Shown: one piece after another, positions 17,693 through 26,566 of the stretch | How positions within the stretch are numbered: position 1 is the first letter of the stretch | Layout: each line of letters begins with the position of its first letter | Assembly (NCBI GenBank): GCA_963801185.1 | Contig: CAWDDW010000001.1 | Span: 868,001 to 932,000, forward strand | Source: Palsa-601 sp963801185 | GTDB lineage: Bacteria > Actinomycetota > Acidimicrobiia > Acidimicrobiales > Bog-793 | Direction: 5' to 3' | DNA length: 64,000 nt | Made by a program: the position numbers and the translations under genes | Notes under the pieces: model-generated | The model's input: the letters and a program-made list of their open reading frames with translations, nothing else | Database searches by the model: none | What the model was told of the DNA's origin: nothing

Positions 17693-18907
17693 CTAGCGAA
17701 TGTGCACCCCAGAGATGGCGCGGGCGATGATCAGCCGCTGGATCTCAGAGGTCCCTTCGAAGATCGTGTAGATCTTCGAGTCGCGGTGCCAGCGCTCGAC
17801 GGGGTAGTCCCGCACGTAGCCGTAGCCGCCGAGGATCTGGATGGCCTGCTCGGTCACCCAGACGGCGGTCTCACCGGCGAACAGCTTCGACATCGAGCCC
17901 TCGCCGGCCACGTACGGCTTGCCGTTCATGCCCATCCACGCCGCCCGCTGGTAGAGCAGACGCGCGGCGTCGATCCGGGTCTTCATGTCGGCGAGCTTGA
18001 AAGCGATGCTCTGGTGCTCGATGATCGGCTTGCCGAACGTCTGGCGCTCCTTGGCATAGTCGAGCGCGTACTCGTAAGCCGCCCGCGCGATCCCGACGGC
18101 CTGTGCAGCCACGGTCGGCCGACTCGCCTCGAAGGTGGCCATGGCGGCCTGGCCCTTGGCGCTCTTTCCCTCACGGGCCCGAGCGATCCGCTCGTCGATG
18201 CGCTCCTTGCCCCCGAGGAGGCACGAGCCAGGAACCTTGACTCCTTCCAGGATGACCTCGGCCGTGTGAGAGGCGCGGATGCCCATCTTCTGGAACTTCT
18301 GGCCTTGCGAGAGACCCGGAGTGCCGGGAGGCACCACGAAGCTCGCTTGGCCCCGCGAGCCGAGATCCGGCTCGACCGAGGCGACCACCACGTGCACGTC
18401 CGCGATGCCGCCGTTCGTGATCCAGGTCTTCGTGCCGTCGAGCGTCCAGGTGTCGGTGGCCTCGTCGTAGGTGGCCTTGGTCTTCAACTGGCTCACGTCG
18501 GACCCGGCGTCTGGTTCCGAGACGCAGAACGCGGCCATCTTGATGTCATCGGGTGTGCCGAAACACTGCGGCGCCCACTCCCCCACCTGTTCGGGCGTGC
18601 CGTTGGCAACGATGCCCGCCAGCCCGAGCGTCGACCCGAAGATGGCGAGGGCTATTCCCGCGTCACCCCAGGAGAGCTCCTCGTTGACTGCCGGGAGCAG
18701 CTGCCCTGTCGGGTCGGCGAAGCAATTCGCGACGAATTCGAACGAGTAGAGGCCGATCTCGGCGGCCTCCTTGATGATCGGCCACGGGGTCTCCTCTCTC
18801 TCGTCCCACTCGTGGCCGGCGGGCCGCACGACGTTCTCTGCAAAGTCGTGCACCCATTTGATCACCTGGAGCTGATCCTCGTTCAGCTCAAGCGAGAAGT
18901 CACTCAT
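17693..18907 (-). CDS. Acyl-CoA dehydrogenase
   Basis: FAD enzyme of the acyl-CoA dehydrogenase family, 404 residues. Visible hallmarks are AAFCVSEPDAGSDVSQLKTKA (FAD/substrate loop), WITNGGIADVHVV, YAKERQTFGKPIIEHQSIAFKLADM, and the C-terminal catalytic-base motif YTIFEGTSEIQRLIIARAI with the Glu in IFEG. A short insertion (KERIDERIARAREGKSAKGQAAMATFEASRP) lengthens the middle. The ATG at 18,907 follows GAGGTG by five bases. A promoter with an overlapping inverted repeat lies about 90 bases upstream. The fatty-acyl chain preference cannot be told. Confidence 0.92.
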   Translation of the reverse strand: MSDFSLELNEDQLQVIKWVHDFAENVVRPAGHEWDEREETPWPIIKEAAEIGLYSFEFVANCFADPTGQLLPAVNEELSWGDAGIALAIFGSTLGLAGIVANGTPEQVGEWAPQCFGTPDDIKMAAFCVSEPDAGSDVSQLKTKATYDEATDTWTLDGTKTWITNGGIADVHVVVASVEPDLGSRGQASFVVPPGTPGLSQGQKFQKMGIRASHTAEVILEGVKVPGSCLLGGKERIDERIARAREGKSAKGQAAMATFEASRPTVAAQAVGIARAAYEYALDYAKERQTFGKPIIEHQSIAFKLADMKTRIDAARLLYQRAAWMGMNGKPYVAGEGSMSKLFAGETAVWVTEQAIQILGGYGYVRDYPVERWHRDSKIYTIFEGTSEIQRLIIARAISGVHIR

Positions 18908-18986
18908 CGTTCACCTCGAGATCAGGCGCGGCACAAGGCACCGCTAGCCGGGTTCGGCTTGCCGGCACGGCGCAGGTGACCGCGCA

Positions 18987-19009
18987 GTAACCGACAATCG
19001 TAAGGTTAC
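18987..19009 (-). promoter_or_regulatory. Inverted repeat over the acyl-CoA dehydrogenase promoter
   Basis: GTAACC and GGTTAC arms are separated by 11 bases. Between them, on the minus strand, lies TACGAT (19,002-18,997), a good -10 box reading toward the dehydrogenase. A dyad enclosing the -10 box is the usual place for a repressor of fatty-acid genes. The regulator is unknown, and the TetR operator at 12,862 is different. Confidence 0.4.
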
Positions 19010-19178
19010 CTGCTTTCCCGCCCACAGTGCCACCGAGGGTGACACGAAGGGGTGGAGGGTCGCGCGTCAGCGCAAGCTGTACCTGCCACGAAGTGATTGC
19101 TCCGGATGGGGGCTCGCACCTACCGGCGACTCGATCGACCTCCGTGTTGACTACCGGGTTCGTCGCTATGGCATGGAT

Positions 19179-19198
19179 TCTGCAGGTATCCCTGCAGA
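19179..19198 (-). terminator. Perfect 8-bp hairpin downstream of csp
   Basis: TCTGCAGG-TATC-CCTGCAGA is a perfect stem of eight pairs with a four-base loop, 63 bases beyond the csp stop. There is no T run after it, so it is a candidate terminator or RNA end-stabiliser only. Confidence 0.35.
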
Positions 19199-19261
19199 AC
19201 GCACTGGGACAGTGCCGGCCGCCGCCGAAGCGTCGGGTAACCGGCGGTGCGGGAGCGCCGC

Positions 19262-19462
19262 TCAGGCGGACCGGACGTTGCCGGCCTGGAGTCCTTTCGG
19301 ACCCTCTTGAATGTCGAACTCGACCTCTTGGCCCTCTGTGAGCGTGCGATAGCCCTGCATCTGAATGGAACTGTGGTGGACGAAGACGTCCGCGCCATCC
19401 GACTGCGAGATGAACCCGTAGCCCTTCTCGGCGTTGAACCACTTGACTACTCCGGTCGCCAC
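19262..19462 (-). CDS. csp: Cold-shock domain protein (CspA family)
   Basis: RNA chaperone of 66 residues with a single cold-shock domain. It carries VVKWFNAEKGYGFI with RNP1 (KGYGFI) and VFVHHS (RNP2), and ends in EGPKGLQAGNVRSA. The start is GTG at 19,462, eight bases after AAGGGGGA; the open frame continues upstream but that part has no family similarity. The leader contains a perfect 7-bp hairpin, in line with post-transcriptional control of csp genes. It is downstream of cysS on the same strand, with a 113-base gap. Confidence 0.93.
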   Translation of the reverse strand: MATGVVKWFNAEKGYGFISQSDGADVFVHHSSIQMQGYRTLTEGQEVEFDIQEGPKGLQAGNVRSA

Positions 19463-19520
19463 GGTGGCGATCCCCCTTGTACTCGGACAACATTGACAAG
19501 AAGCGCGGAGTCCCATCGGA

Positions 19521-19541
19521 CCTGCGCTTCGAGCGCGCAGG
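19521..19541 (-). promoter_or_regulatory. Hairpin in the csp leader
   Basis: CCTGCGC and GCGCAGG, seven perfect pairs around a 7-base loop, lie 59-79 bases before the csp start codon. It could be part of a temperature-sensing leader or an attenuator after cysS. Only the symmetry is directly seen. Confidence 0.35.
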
Positions 19542-19575
19542 CTAGCAGAGGTTGCCAGCATTTTCACAGGGTCGG

Positions 19576-20940
19576 TCACCCGTAGAGGCGCGTGCCGCCT
19601 GGCGTGTCCTCCACGCGGTAGCCCATAGCCACCAGCTCATCTCTGAGCCGGTCCGCCGTCGCCCAGTCGCGGCCGGCCCTCGCCGCGTCGCGCTCGCTCG
19701 CGAGCGACTGCGCGTGCTCGGAGACGACGCGCCCAGACGGGGCGAGGATCCCGACCGCCGCAGCGCACTCGAGGGCTGCCCGGCCGCCGGCGAGGCCCCC
19801 GGCCACGTCGCCGGACGCAAGGGAGGCGTTGGCCGCCCTCACGGCATCGAAGACGAGCGCAGTCGCCCTCGGGGTGTCCAGATCGTCGTCCATCCGCTCG
19901 CGGAATGCCGCCACGAGCCCGGACTCTGGGAGGGCCACCTCGTCGTTCCGGATGGCCTCGGCTTCGTCGATCCGCCTAGCCAACGAGTCCAGCCGCTCTA
20001 GCGCCTGGCTAGCGGCCTCGAGCTGGTGAGGGTTGACCTCCATCGGCGCGCGGTAGTGCGCCTGCAACATGAGCAGCCGGTAGGCCCGAGGATCGACCTT
20101 GTCCAATACATCGGCGAGGTTCGTGAAGTTGCCGAGCGACTTCGACATCTTCTCGCCACCGACCTCCACCATGCCGTGGTGAACCCAGTGTGCGGCAAAG
20201 TTGCGACCGAGGGCCACCGCCTGTGCCCGTTCGTTCTCGTGATGCGGGAACTTCAAGTCCGTGCCGCCGCCATGCAGCTCGAAACCCTCGCCCAACAACG
20301 CGAGCGACATGACCACGCACTCGGTGTGCCACCCCGGACGACCGGGTCCCCATGGAGAAGGCCAGAAAGGCTCCCCGGGCTTCGCTTTCTTCCACAGCAC
20401 GAAGTCCATAGGAGTCCGCTTCCCCGCGACGACGTCGACCCGCGCGCCGGCGCGCAGGGACTCGAGCGACTGGTGGGCGAGCAGCCCGTAGTCGGGCACC
20501 GTCGCCACCGACAGGTACACGCCGTCCTCGATCTCGTAGGCACTCTCCTTGTCGACCAACTCCGCGATCAGCTCGACCATCTCCGGCACGTAATCAGTCG
20601 CATGGGGCATCTCGTGCGGCCTGGCGAGGCCCATGCGATCCATCGACCGCCACCACTCGTCCTCGCACTCTGCCGCGATCTCCTGCCAGGGGCGACCCTC
20701 TTCGTTGGCGCGGTTGATGATCTTGTCGTCGATGTCCGTCACGTTTGAGACGTGACGCACCGGCGTTCCCGTCGACTCGAGGTAGCGACGCAGGACGTCG
20801 TAGACGAGAGTGAACCGGCCGTGGCCGATGTGAGGTGACCCGTAGACGGTCGGGCCACAGACGTAGAGCCGGACCGGACCGCCGGCGACGGGCGAGATCG
20901 TCTCCAGATTGCCCGTCGCCGTGTCCTGGAGCCGCAGCAT
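19576..20940 (-). CDS. cysS: Cysteinyl-tRNA synthetase
   Basis: Class I aminoacyl-tRNA synthetase, 454 residues. The HIGH motif is HIGH at 37-40 in TVYGSPHIGHGR and KMSKS is at 264-268 (GGEKMSKSLGNF). Zinc ligands are Cys28, Cys208 (GWHTECVV), His233 and Glu237 (FPHHENE). The mycothiol enzyme MshC is a shorter paralogue without the full C-terminal anticodon domain; this protein has that domain, so CysS is preferred. It is divergent from valS, with only 20 bases between the two start codons. Confidence 0.93.
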   Translation of the reverse strand: MLRLQDTATGNLETISPVAGGPVRLYVCGPTVYGSPHIGHGRFTLVYDVLRRYLESTGTPVRHVSNVTDIDDKIINRANEEGRPWQEIAAECEDEWWRSMDRMGLARPHEMPHATDYVPEMVELIAELVDKESAYEIEDGVYLSVATVPDYGLLAHQSLESLRAGARVDVVAGKRTPMDFVLWKKAKPGEPFWPSPWGPGRPGWHTECVVMSLALLGEGFELHGGGTDLKFPHHENERAQAVALGRNFAAHWVHHGMVEVGGEKMSKSLGNFTNLADVLDKVDPRAYRLLMLQAHYRAPMEVNPHQLEAASQALERLDSLARRIDEAEAIRNDEVALPESGLVAAFRERMDDDLDTPRATALVFDAVRAANASLASGDVAGGLAGGRAALECAAAVGILAPSGRVVSEHAQSLASERDAARAGRDWATADRLRDELVAMGYRVEDTPGGTRLYG

Positions 20941-20960
20941 GGCAGTACCGTACTAGTCGA

Positions 20961-23753
20961 ATGAACGGGCCCCGAATGCCGGATCGGCCGACTCTCGACG
21001 GACTCGAGGCCAAATGGTCGGCCGCATGGGAGGAGGCTGGCACCTATCGCTTCGACCGCTCGCGGCCGCGGAGCGAGGTGTTCGCCATCGACACGCCTCC
21101 TCCGACCGTATCGGGCTCGCTCCACGTCGGTCACGTGTTCTCCTTCACCCAGACCGACCTAGTCGCGCGGTACCAGCGCATGGCGGGCAAGGCGGTCTTC
21201 TACCCGATCGGCTGGGATGACAACGGGCTAGCGACCGAGCGCAGGGTCCAGAACTACTTCGGCGTCCGGTGCGACCCGACGCAGCCCTACATCCCGGGCT
21301 TCTCACCGCCAGAATCGCCGCCCGAACGGGCTGTCCCGATCTCCCGGCCGAACTTCGTCGAGCTGTGCTTCCGGCTGACCGAGCAAGACGAGAAGGCCTT
21401 CGAGGACGTCTTCCGGCGCCTCGGGCTGTCGTACGACTGGAGCTACCACTACACGACGATCGGAGAGAAGGCGCGCCGGACATCGCAGGCGGCATTCCTG
21501 CGCAACCTCGCCCGCGGGGAGGCCTACCGGCACGAGGCACCCACGCTGTGGGACGTCGACTTCCGCACGGCAGTCGCGCAGGCCGAGCTCGAGGACCGTG
21601 ATCAACCGGGGGCTTACCATCGGTTGCGTTTCTTGAGGGCCGATGGCAGCGGCCGGTCCGTCGAGATAGAGACGACCCGGCCCGAGCTCGTGCCCTCCTG
21701 CGTGGCCCTCGTCGCGCATCCGAGCGACGAGCGCTACCAGTCGTTGTTCGGGACCGAGGTGCTCACTCCCTTGTTCTCGGTCCGCGTCCCGGTCGTCGCC
21801 CACCACCTGGCCGATCCCGAGAAAGGATCGGGCATCGCCATGATCTGCACGTTCGGCGACCTGACCGACGTCATCTGGTGGCGTGAGCTGTCGCTGCCCA
21901 CGCGGACTGTCGTCGAGCGCGACGGTCGCCTCGGCGAGGCGCCCTTCGGCGAGGACGGTTGGCAATCGGACGATCCCGAGCGCGCGCGCAGGATGTACGC
22001 GGAGCTGCAGGGCCAGACCGTCAAGCGCGCGCAAGCGAGGATCGTCGAGCAGCTGCAGGAGGCGGGTGACCTCGTCGGCGAGCCGAAGCCCATCACCCAT
22101 CCGGTGAAGTTCTACGAGCGGGGCGAGCGTCCACTCGAGATCGTCTCTTCGCGTCAGTGGTACATCCGGACGATGCCGATCCGCGAGCGGCTCCTCGAAA
22201 GGGGCCGGGAGCTCGACTGGCTCCCGCCTTTCATGCAATTCCGCTACGAGAACTGGGTCGAGGGTCTGACCGGTGACTGGGGGATCTCCCGGCAACGTTT
22301 CTTCGGGGTGCCGTTCCCGGTGTGGTACCGGCTCGACGACGAAGGCGAGCCGATCGAGGACGGTCTCATCGTCCCGGACGAGTCGCAGCTCCCTGTCGAC
22401 CCGTCGACCGACGTGCCGGAGGGATACGAGGAGTCAGACCGGGGCAAGCCGGGCGGCTTCGCCGGCGATCCGGACGTGATGGACACCTGGGCGACATCGT
22501 CGGTGACACCGCAGATCGCCGGCGGCTATCTGGAAGACCCCGACCTGTTCTCGCGCGTCTTTCCTATGGACCTGCGACCGCAGGCACACGACATCATCCG
22601 GACCTGGCTCTTCGCGACGGTCGTGCGGGCCGAGCTCGAACACCACGAGCTGCCGTGGCGCCACACGGCGATCTCGGGATGGATCCTCGATCCGGACCGC
22701 AAGAAGCAGTCGAAGTCGAAGGGCAACGTCGTCGTCCCGACCGAACCGATCGACGCGCACGGTACCGACGCGGTCCGCTACTGGGCCGCGTCCGCACGCC
22801 TCGGCGTCGACAGCGCCTACGACGAGCAACAGATGAAGGTGGGCAGGCGGCTCGCCATCAAGATCTTGAACGCGACCCGCTTCGTGCTCTCGCGCATGGG
22901 CGACGACGACACCGACCCTGTGGTGCCGCAGCCGCCGGAGCCGACCGACGCCGCCATGCTCGCCTCGCTCGGCCAGGTCGTACAGGATGCGACCGAGTCG
23001 TTCGAGAACTTCGACTACGCCCGGGCGCTCGAGCAGACCGAAGCCTTCTTCTGGCGCTTTTGCGACGACTACGTCGAGCTCGTGAAGACCCGTGCGTACG
23101 GTGACCCAGCCGAAGCGCGCACGGCGTCCGCCCGGTACGCACTCACCACTGCGCTCGAGTCGCTGCTACGCCTCTTTGCACCGTTCTTGCCTTACGCAAC
23201 CGAAGAAGCGTGGTCGTGGTTCCATGAAGAGTCGATCCACACGTCGTCCTGGCCTGTGGCGGCGGCCCTGTCCGACGGCAGTGGCGACGCCACGCTGCTG
23301 TCTCTCATCGGCGAGGTGCTCGCCGCCGTCAGGCGCGCGAAGTCGGAGGCACATGTGTCGATGCGCACTCCCGTCGATCGCTGCGTGGTGCGCGGGGCGG
23401 CGGCTCTCCTGCAACGTCTCGATGGTGCCTCCGGCGATCTCCGCGACGCCTGCGTCATCGCGGAGCTGGTGCTCGAGCCGGGCAAGAACGAGATCATCTC
23501 GGTGGAAGTCGCGCTCGGCGAGCCACCGAGCGCGGCGTCAGGAGAGATGACCGAAGCGCAAAGGCAGGCGCGGCAGCAGCAACAACCCGAGTACGTGCTG
23601 GTCGTCCTGGGTCACCACGACGATGGCGAAGTCGTACGGGCCGGGCTCGGGATGCCACGCCCGAGCGACGAGACGGCTCTTGAACCTGCCTCGATATGCC
23701 ACGAGGCACACGCCCTTGCGGGGCATTCCCCGAAGGTTGTGCGGAGGCCGTAG
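20961..23753 (+). CDS. valS: Valyl-tRNA synthetase with C-terminal run-on
   Basis: Class I synthetase of 930 residues. The HIGH motif is HVGH at 55-58 (TVSGSLHVGHVFSF). The KMSKS loop reads KQSKS at 582-586 (DRKKQSKSKGNVVVP). PIGWDDNGLATERRVQ, typical of ValRS, is present, as is the editing domain (ETTRPELVPSC). The ATG at 20,961 is preferred; ATG 20,976 is also in frame. The last 70 or so codons (after EVALGEPP) look unlike a synthetase and lie antisense to a lipoprotein gene on the minus strand. The natural stop has probably been lost or shifted near 23,540; a TGA occurs at 23,549-23,551 in the +1 frame. Confidence 0.92.
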   Translation: MNGPRMPDRPTLDGLEAKWSAAWEEAGTYRFDRSRPRSEVFAIDTPPPTVSGSLHVGHVFSFTQTDLVARYQRMAGKAVFYPIGWDDNGLATERRVQNYFGVRCDPTQPYIPGFSPPESPPERAVPISRPNFVELCFRLTEQDEKAFEDVFRRLGLSYDWSYHYTTIGEKARRTSQAAFLRNLARGEAYRHEAPTLWDVDFRTAVAQAELEDRDQPGAYHRLRFLRADGSGRSVEIETTRPELVPSCVALVAHPSDERYQSLFGTEVLTPLFSVRVPVVAHHLADPEKGSGIAMICTFGDLTDVIWWRELSLPTRTVVERDGRLGEAPFGEDGWQSDDPERARRMYAELQGQTVKRAQARIVEQLQEAGDLVGEPKPITHPVKFYERGERPLEIVSSRQWYIRTMPIRERLLERGRELDWLPPFMQFRYENWVEGLTGDWGISRQRFFGVPFPVWYRLDDEGEPIEDGLIVPDESQLPVDPSTDVPEGYEESDRGKPGGFAGDPDVMDTWATSSVTPQIAGGYLEDPDLFSRVFPMDLRPQAHDIIRTWLFATVVRAELEHHELPWRHTAISGWILDPDRKKQSKSKGNVVVPTEPIDAHGTDAVRYWAASARLGVDSAYDEQQMKVGRRLAIKILNATRFVLSRMGDDDTDPVVPQPPEPTDAAMLASLGQVVQDATESFENFDYARALEQTEAFFWRFCDDYVELVKTRAYGDPAEARTASARYALTTALESLLRLFAPFLPYATEEAWSWFHEESIHTSSWPVAAALSDGSGDATLLSLIGEVLAAVRRAKSEAHVSMRTPVDRCVVRGAAALLQRLDGASGDLRDACVIAELVLEPGKNEIISVEVALGEPPSAASGEMTEAQRQARQQQQPEYVLVVLGHHDDGEVVRAGLGMPRPSDETALEPASICHEAHALAGHSPKVVRRP

Positions 23754-23972
23754 GTGCCTGTTATCGGCCCGGTCGAGTGAGACCATGAGCGACGCCGGCG
23801 ACACGTACCTGACTCCGGCGAGCGACGGCTCGACTCCGATCACCGCACGCGCGACCGGCAAGGCGGCAAAGCAGACGGCGTCGCGGGTGCCGAGCCCGTT
23901 TCTCACCGATGTGCAGGAACTGAGCGTGACAGCGATCGCCGCGACCGCCAGCCAGACGCGGCGACGAGTCAT
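23538..23972 (-). CDS. Putative lipoprotein
   Basis: Protein of 144 residues that begins MTRRRVWLAVAAIAVTLSSC, a signal peptide with lipobox LSSC, so it should be lipid-anchored outside the membrane. The rest has strands such as GVCLVAYRGRFKSRLVARAW and GPYDFAIVVVTQDDQHVLGLLLLPRLPLRFGHLS. I do not recognise the family. The ATG at 23,972 overlaps the stop of the upstream membrane-protein gene as ATGA. The last 216 bases are antisense to the 3' end of valS. The well-formed signal peptide and beta-rich pattern argue that this strand is the real one. Confidence 0.7.
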   Translation of the reverse strand: MTRRRVWLAVAAIAVTLSSCTSVRNGLGTRDAVCFAALPVARAVIGVEPSLAGVRYVSPASLMVSLDRADNRHLRPPHNLRGMPRKGVCLVAYRGRFKSRLVARAWHPEPGPYDFAIVVVTQDDQHVLGLLLLPRLPLRFGHLS

Positions 23973-25058
23973 GAGTCCAGCTCCTCTGCTGGGCTTGCGA
24001 CCGCCACTGCTGCTTGCTCTATCACCGGCAACCTGACGGTCACGGGACCCGCTCGCCTGTCCACCAGGACGATTGCCAGGTACACCAGCCATCCAACCGG
24101 CAAGAACGCCCAGAAGCTCACGATCCGGTAGAGCAACACAGCCCCCACTGTCGATGCCTGTGAACCACCGTACGCCACTAGCGCGATCATGAGGCTGCCC
24201 TCGACGACCCCGAGGCCGCCGGGCGTGATGGGCAGGTTGGAGGCGAGCTGCGCGGCACCGTAAGCAAGCAGCAGCGCACGCCACGGGATGCCAGCGTGAA
24301 CTGCGAGAAAGCCGCACGCCAGGCACGCGCAGTCGAGCATCCAGTTGGCGACGGACCAGCCGAGCGCGCCAGCGAAGTCCCGCCATCCGAGCTGCACATG
24401 CCCGAGGCGAGCCACGATCCCGGCCAGCACCTCGGCCTCTTGTCGCCTCGGTCGACCAGTCAACCGCCGGAGGGCACGCAACGAGGCCAGGCCGACCCGG
24501 GAGAGCATTCGCCGCTGCCAGAGGACAGCGGTCGCGATCGTGGTCACGACGAGCACGCCAAGCGTCACCCCGACGAGGTCGTATGCAGCCCCCTGTCGCT
24601 CCGCCAGGAAGAGGCCCGCCGTCGCGAGCAGGCTCAAGCCGAGGGCCGAGCTGACGAGCACCGCGATGAGCGTCCACACAGCCAGTGCCTCGTCGGCGCC
24701 GTAACGGCGGTACTGGCGGTACGCGAAGACGCTCGAGACGGCCGGACCGGCCGGTATCGACGAGGCGATCGCGCCCGCCGCTGTAGTCATCGCGACCAGC
24801 CGGGTCAGCGGCATGTGGGCGTGGCCCGATCGCAACAACTGGCCTTGCATCTGTGCGAAGGCCACCACCGACATGACCTCGGCCGCGATGCCGAGGAGCA
24901 GCCAGGCGACGTTCAGATGGCCGAGCTTCTGTGGCTGCGTCGGTCAGCTCACCGCTCTGCCCGCTCACGGCCCAGAGCGCAAGGGCACCGAGCACGATGC
25001 CGATTACGAACCGGAGCCATGACCGGTTGCGCCGCAGCAAGTCCCAGGTCCGTGACAT
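23969..25058 (-). CDS. Flippase-like integral membrane protein, LPG synthase TM/UPF0104 family (frameshifted)
   Basis: Polytopic protein of the lysylphosphatidylglycerol-synthase transmembrane family, which includes lipid and polyprenyl-glycan flippase-like proteins. The N-terminus (MSRTWDLLRRNRSWLRFVIGIVLGALALW...SGELTDA) and the remainder (GHLNVAWLLLGIAAEVMSVVAFAQM...) are in different frames. Removing one base near 24,930 joins them as GELTDAATELGHLNVAWLL, giving 362 residues. The family's SIPAGPAVSSVFAYRQYRRYG and NLPITPGGLGVVEGSLMI motifs are present. It has about eight membrane segments. It is coupled by ATGA to the downstream lipoprotein gene. Confidence 0.75.
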
Positions 25059-25102
25059 CTGCGTCGATTGTCCCGCCGCATGCGCGGCGGGTGGTGGCGC
25101 GC

Positions 25103-26521
25103 TCAGAGCTGGAGCGACTTGACCTCGAGGAACTCCTCGAGACCAAACTTGCCCAGCTCACGACCGTTCCCGGACTGCTTGTAACCCCCGAATGGAGCAA
25201 GGGTGTTGAAGGCGCCGCCGTTGACGTCGACCCTGCCTGCGCGGATCTGGAGCGCCACCTGCTTGGCGTGGTCGGGGTCCGCGGCCCAGACACCAGCGGC
25301 GAGACCGTAGGTCGAGTCGTTCGCGATCTCGATCGCCTCCTCCTCGGTGTCGAAGGGCATGATCGCGAGGACCGGTCCGAAGATCTCCTCCTGCGCGATC
25401 GTCATGCCGCTCGTCACCTCCGAGAAGACCGTCGGCCGCACGAAGAAGCCCTTGTCGAGCCCCTCGGGTGCCTCGACCCCGCCGGTGAGGAGCTTGGCTC
25501 CCTCGTCGATGCCCTTTTGGATGTAGCCGCGTACGCGCTCGCGCTGAGCGGCCGAGACGAGCGGGCCGAGGCGAGTGCCGTCCTCGAACGGGCTGCCCGG
25601 CGTGGACTCCTCGGCGGCCTTCACGGCGAGCTCCTCGACCTCTGCCAACCGGCTGCGGGGAACGATCATCCTCGTCAGCGCCGAGCACGTCTGGCCTGAG
25701 TTGAGATAGCACATGGTCACGCCGTGCGGCACGGCCATCGCGAGGTTGGCATCGTCCAGGATGACATTGGGCGACTTGCCGCCGAGCTCGAGGGCGACGC
25801 GCTTCACCGTCTCGGCCGCAAGTTGGGTGACCCGCCGGCCGGCACGGGTGGAGCCCGTGAACGAGATCATGTCGACGTCGGGATGGCTGGCAAGCGCTTC
25901 ACCGACGACAGGCCCGAGCCCTGACACCAGGTTGAACACGCCCGCCGGCAGCCCGACGTCGTGGATGACATCGGCCAGCAGGAACGCGTTGAGCGGCGCG
26001 ACCTCGCTTGGCTTCAACACGATGGTGCACCCGGCGGTGATCGCAGGTGCGACCTTGGCAGCGATCTGGTGAAGGGGGTAGTTCCAAGGCGTGATGGCCC
26101 CCACGACACCTATCGGCTCCTTCACGACGAGGGAGTTGCCGACCTGTTCCTCCCATGTGATCTGCTCTACGAGATCAGACATGGACGAGAACGTCCCGAT
26201 CGGGAGTCCCGCCTGGATCATCATGGACAGGCCGAGGGGCATGCCCACCTCGTGGGCGACGAGCTCGGCGATGTCCGCCATGCGGGCGGCCAGAGCTTCA
26301 CCGATGCGCGTGGCGTACTTAGCCCTCTCGCTCGCGGACACCTGCGACCACTCGGCGAACGCTGCCCTGGCTGCCTTGACGGCGGCGTCGACGTCCTCGG
26401 CAGAGCCGAACGGCACGCTGCCGATCACTTCCTCGGTCGTCGAGTCGATAACCGCGATCGTCTCACTGCTGTGCGGAGCAACCCACGCCCCATCGATGTA
26501 GAGCTTGTCCCGTACGTCCAT
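25103..26521 (-). CDS. NAD(P)-dependent aldehyde dehydrogenase
   Basis: ALDH superfamily enzyme of 472 residues. Cofactor and catalytic motifs are ITPWNYPLHQI, TGSTRAGRRV, the general-base Glu in VALELGGKSPNV, and the nucleophile Cys in NSGQTCSALTR. EEIFGPVLAIMPFD and PFGGYKQSGNGRELG follow. The ATG at 26,521 follows AGGAGGAC. Substrate is not evident: it belongs to the broad betaine/medium-chain aldehyde type. It stands alone between the membrane-protein gene and the SpoIID-like gene, on the same strand as both. Confidence 0.9.
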   Translation of the reverse strand: MDVRDKLYIDGAWVAPHSSETIAVIDSTTEEVIGSVPFGSAEDVDAAVKAARAAFAEWSQVSASERAKYATRIGEALAARMADIAELVAHEVGMPLGLSMMIQAGLPIGTFSSMSDLVEQITWEEQVGNSLVVKEPIGVVGAITPWNYPLHQIAAKVAPAITAGCTIVLKPSEVAPLNAFLLADVIHDVGLPAGVFNLVSGLGPVVGEALASHPDVDMISFTGSTRAGRRVTQLAAETVKRVALELGGKSPNVILDDANLAMAVPHGVTMCYLNSGQTCSALTRMIVPRSRLAEVEELAVKAAEESTPGSPFEDGTRLGPLVSAAQRERVRGYIQKGIDEGAKLLTGGVEAPEGLDKGFFVRPTVFSEVTSGMTIAQEEIFGPVLAIMPFDTEEEAIEIANDSTYGLAAGVWAADPDHAKQVALQIRAGRVDVNGGAFNTLAPFGGYKQSGNGRELGKFGLEEFLEVKSLQL

Positions 26522-26566
26522 CGTGTCCTCCTGTTCGCGAGCTTGGGCGAGCCTACCCGCGGTACC

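Larger units (their letters stand above)
18908..19261. other. Intergenic region of 354 bases between acyl-CoA dehydrogenase and csp
   Basis: I see no credible gene here. The frames open on either strand are short and lack ribosome sites. The region holds the promoter/operator candidate of the acyl-CoA dehydrogenase (18,987-19,009) and two possible hairpins downstream of csp, the clearer of which is at 19,179-19,198. Confidence 0.5.

Noticed and set aside
17702..18979. 425-codon plus-strand frame opposite acyl-CoA dehydrogenase
   Set aside because: The minus-strand gene has all family motifs; the plus frame has none.
19027..19341. 104-codon plus-strand frame over the csp region
   Set aside because: No ribosome site or domain, and it overlaps csp antisense.
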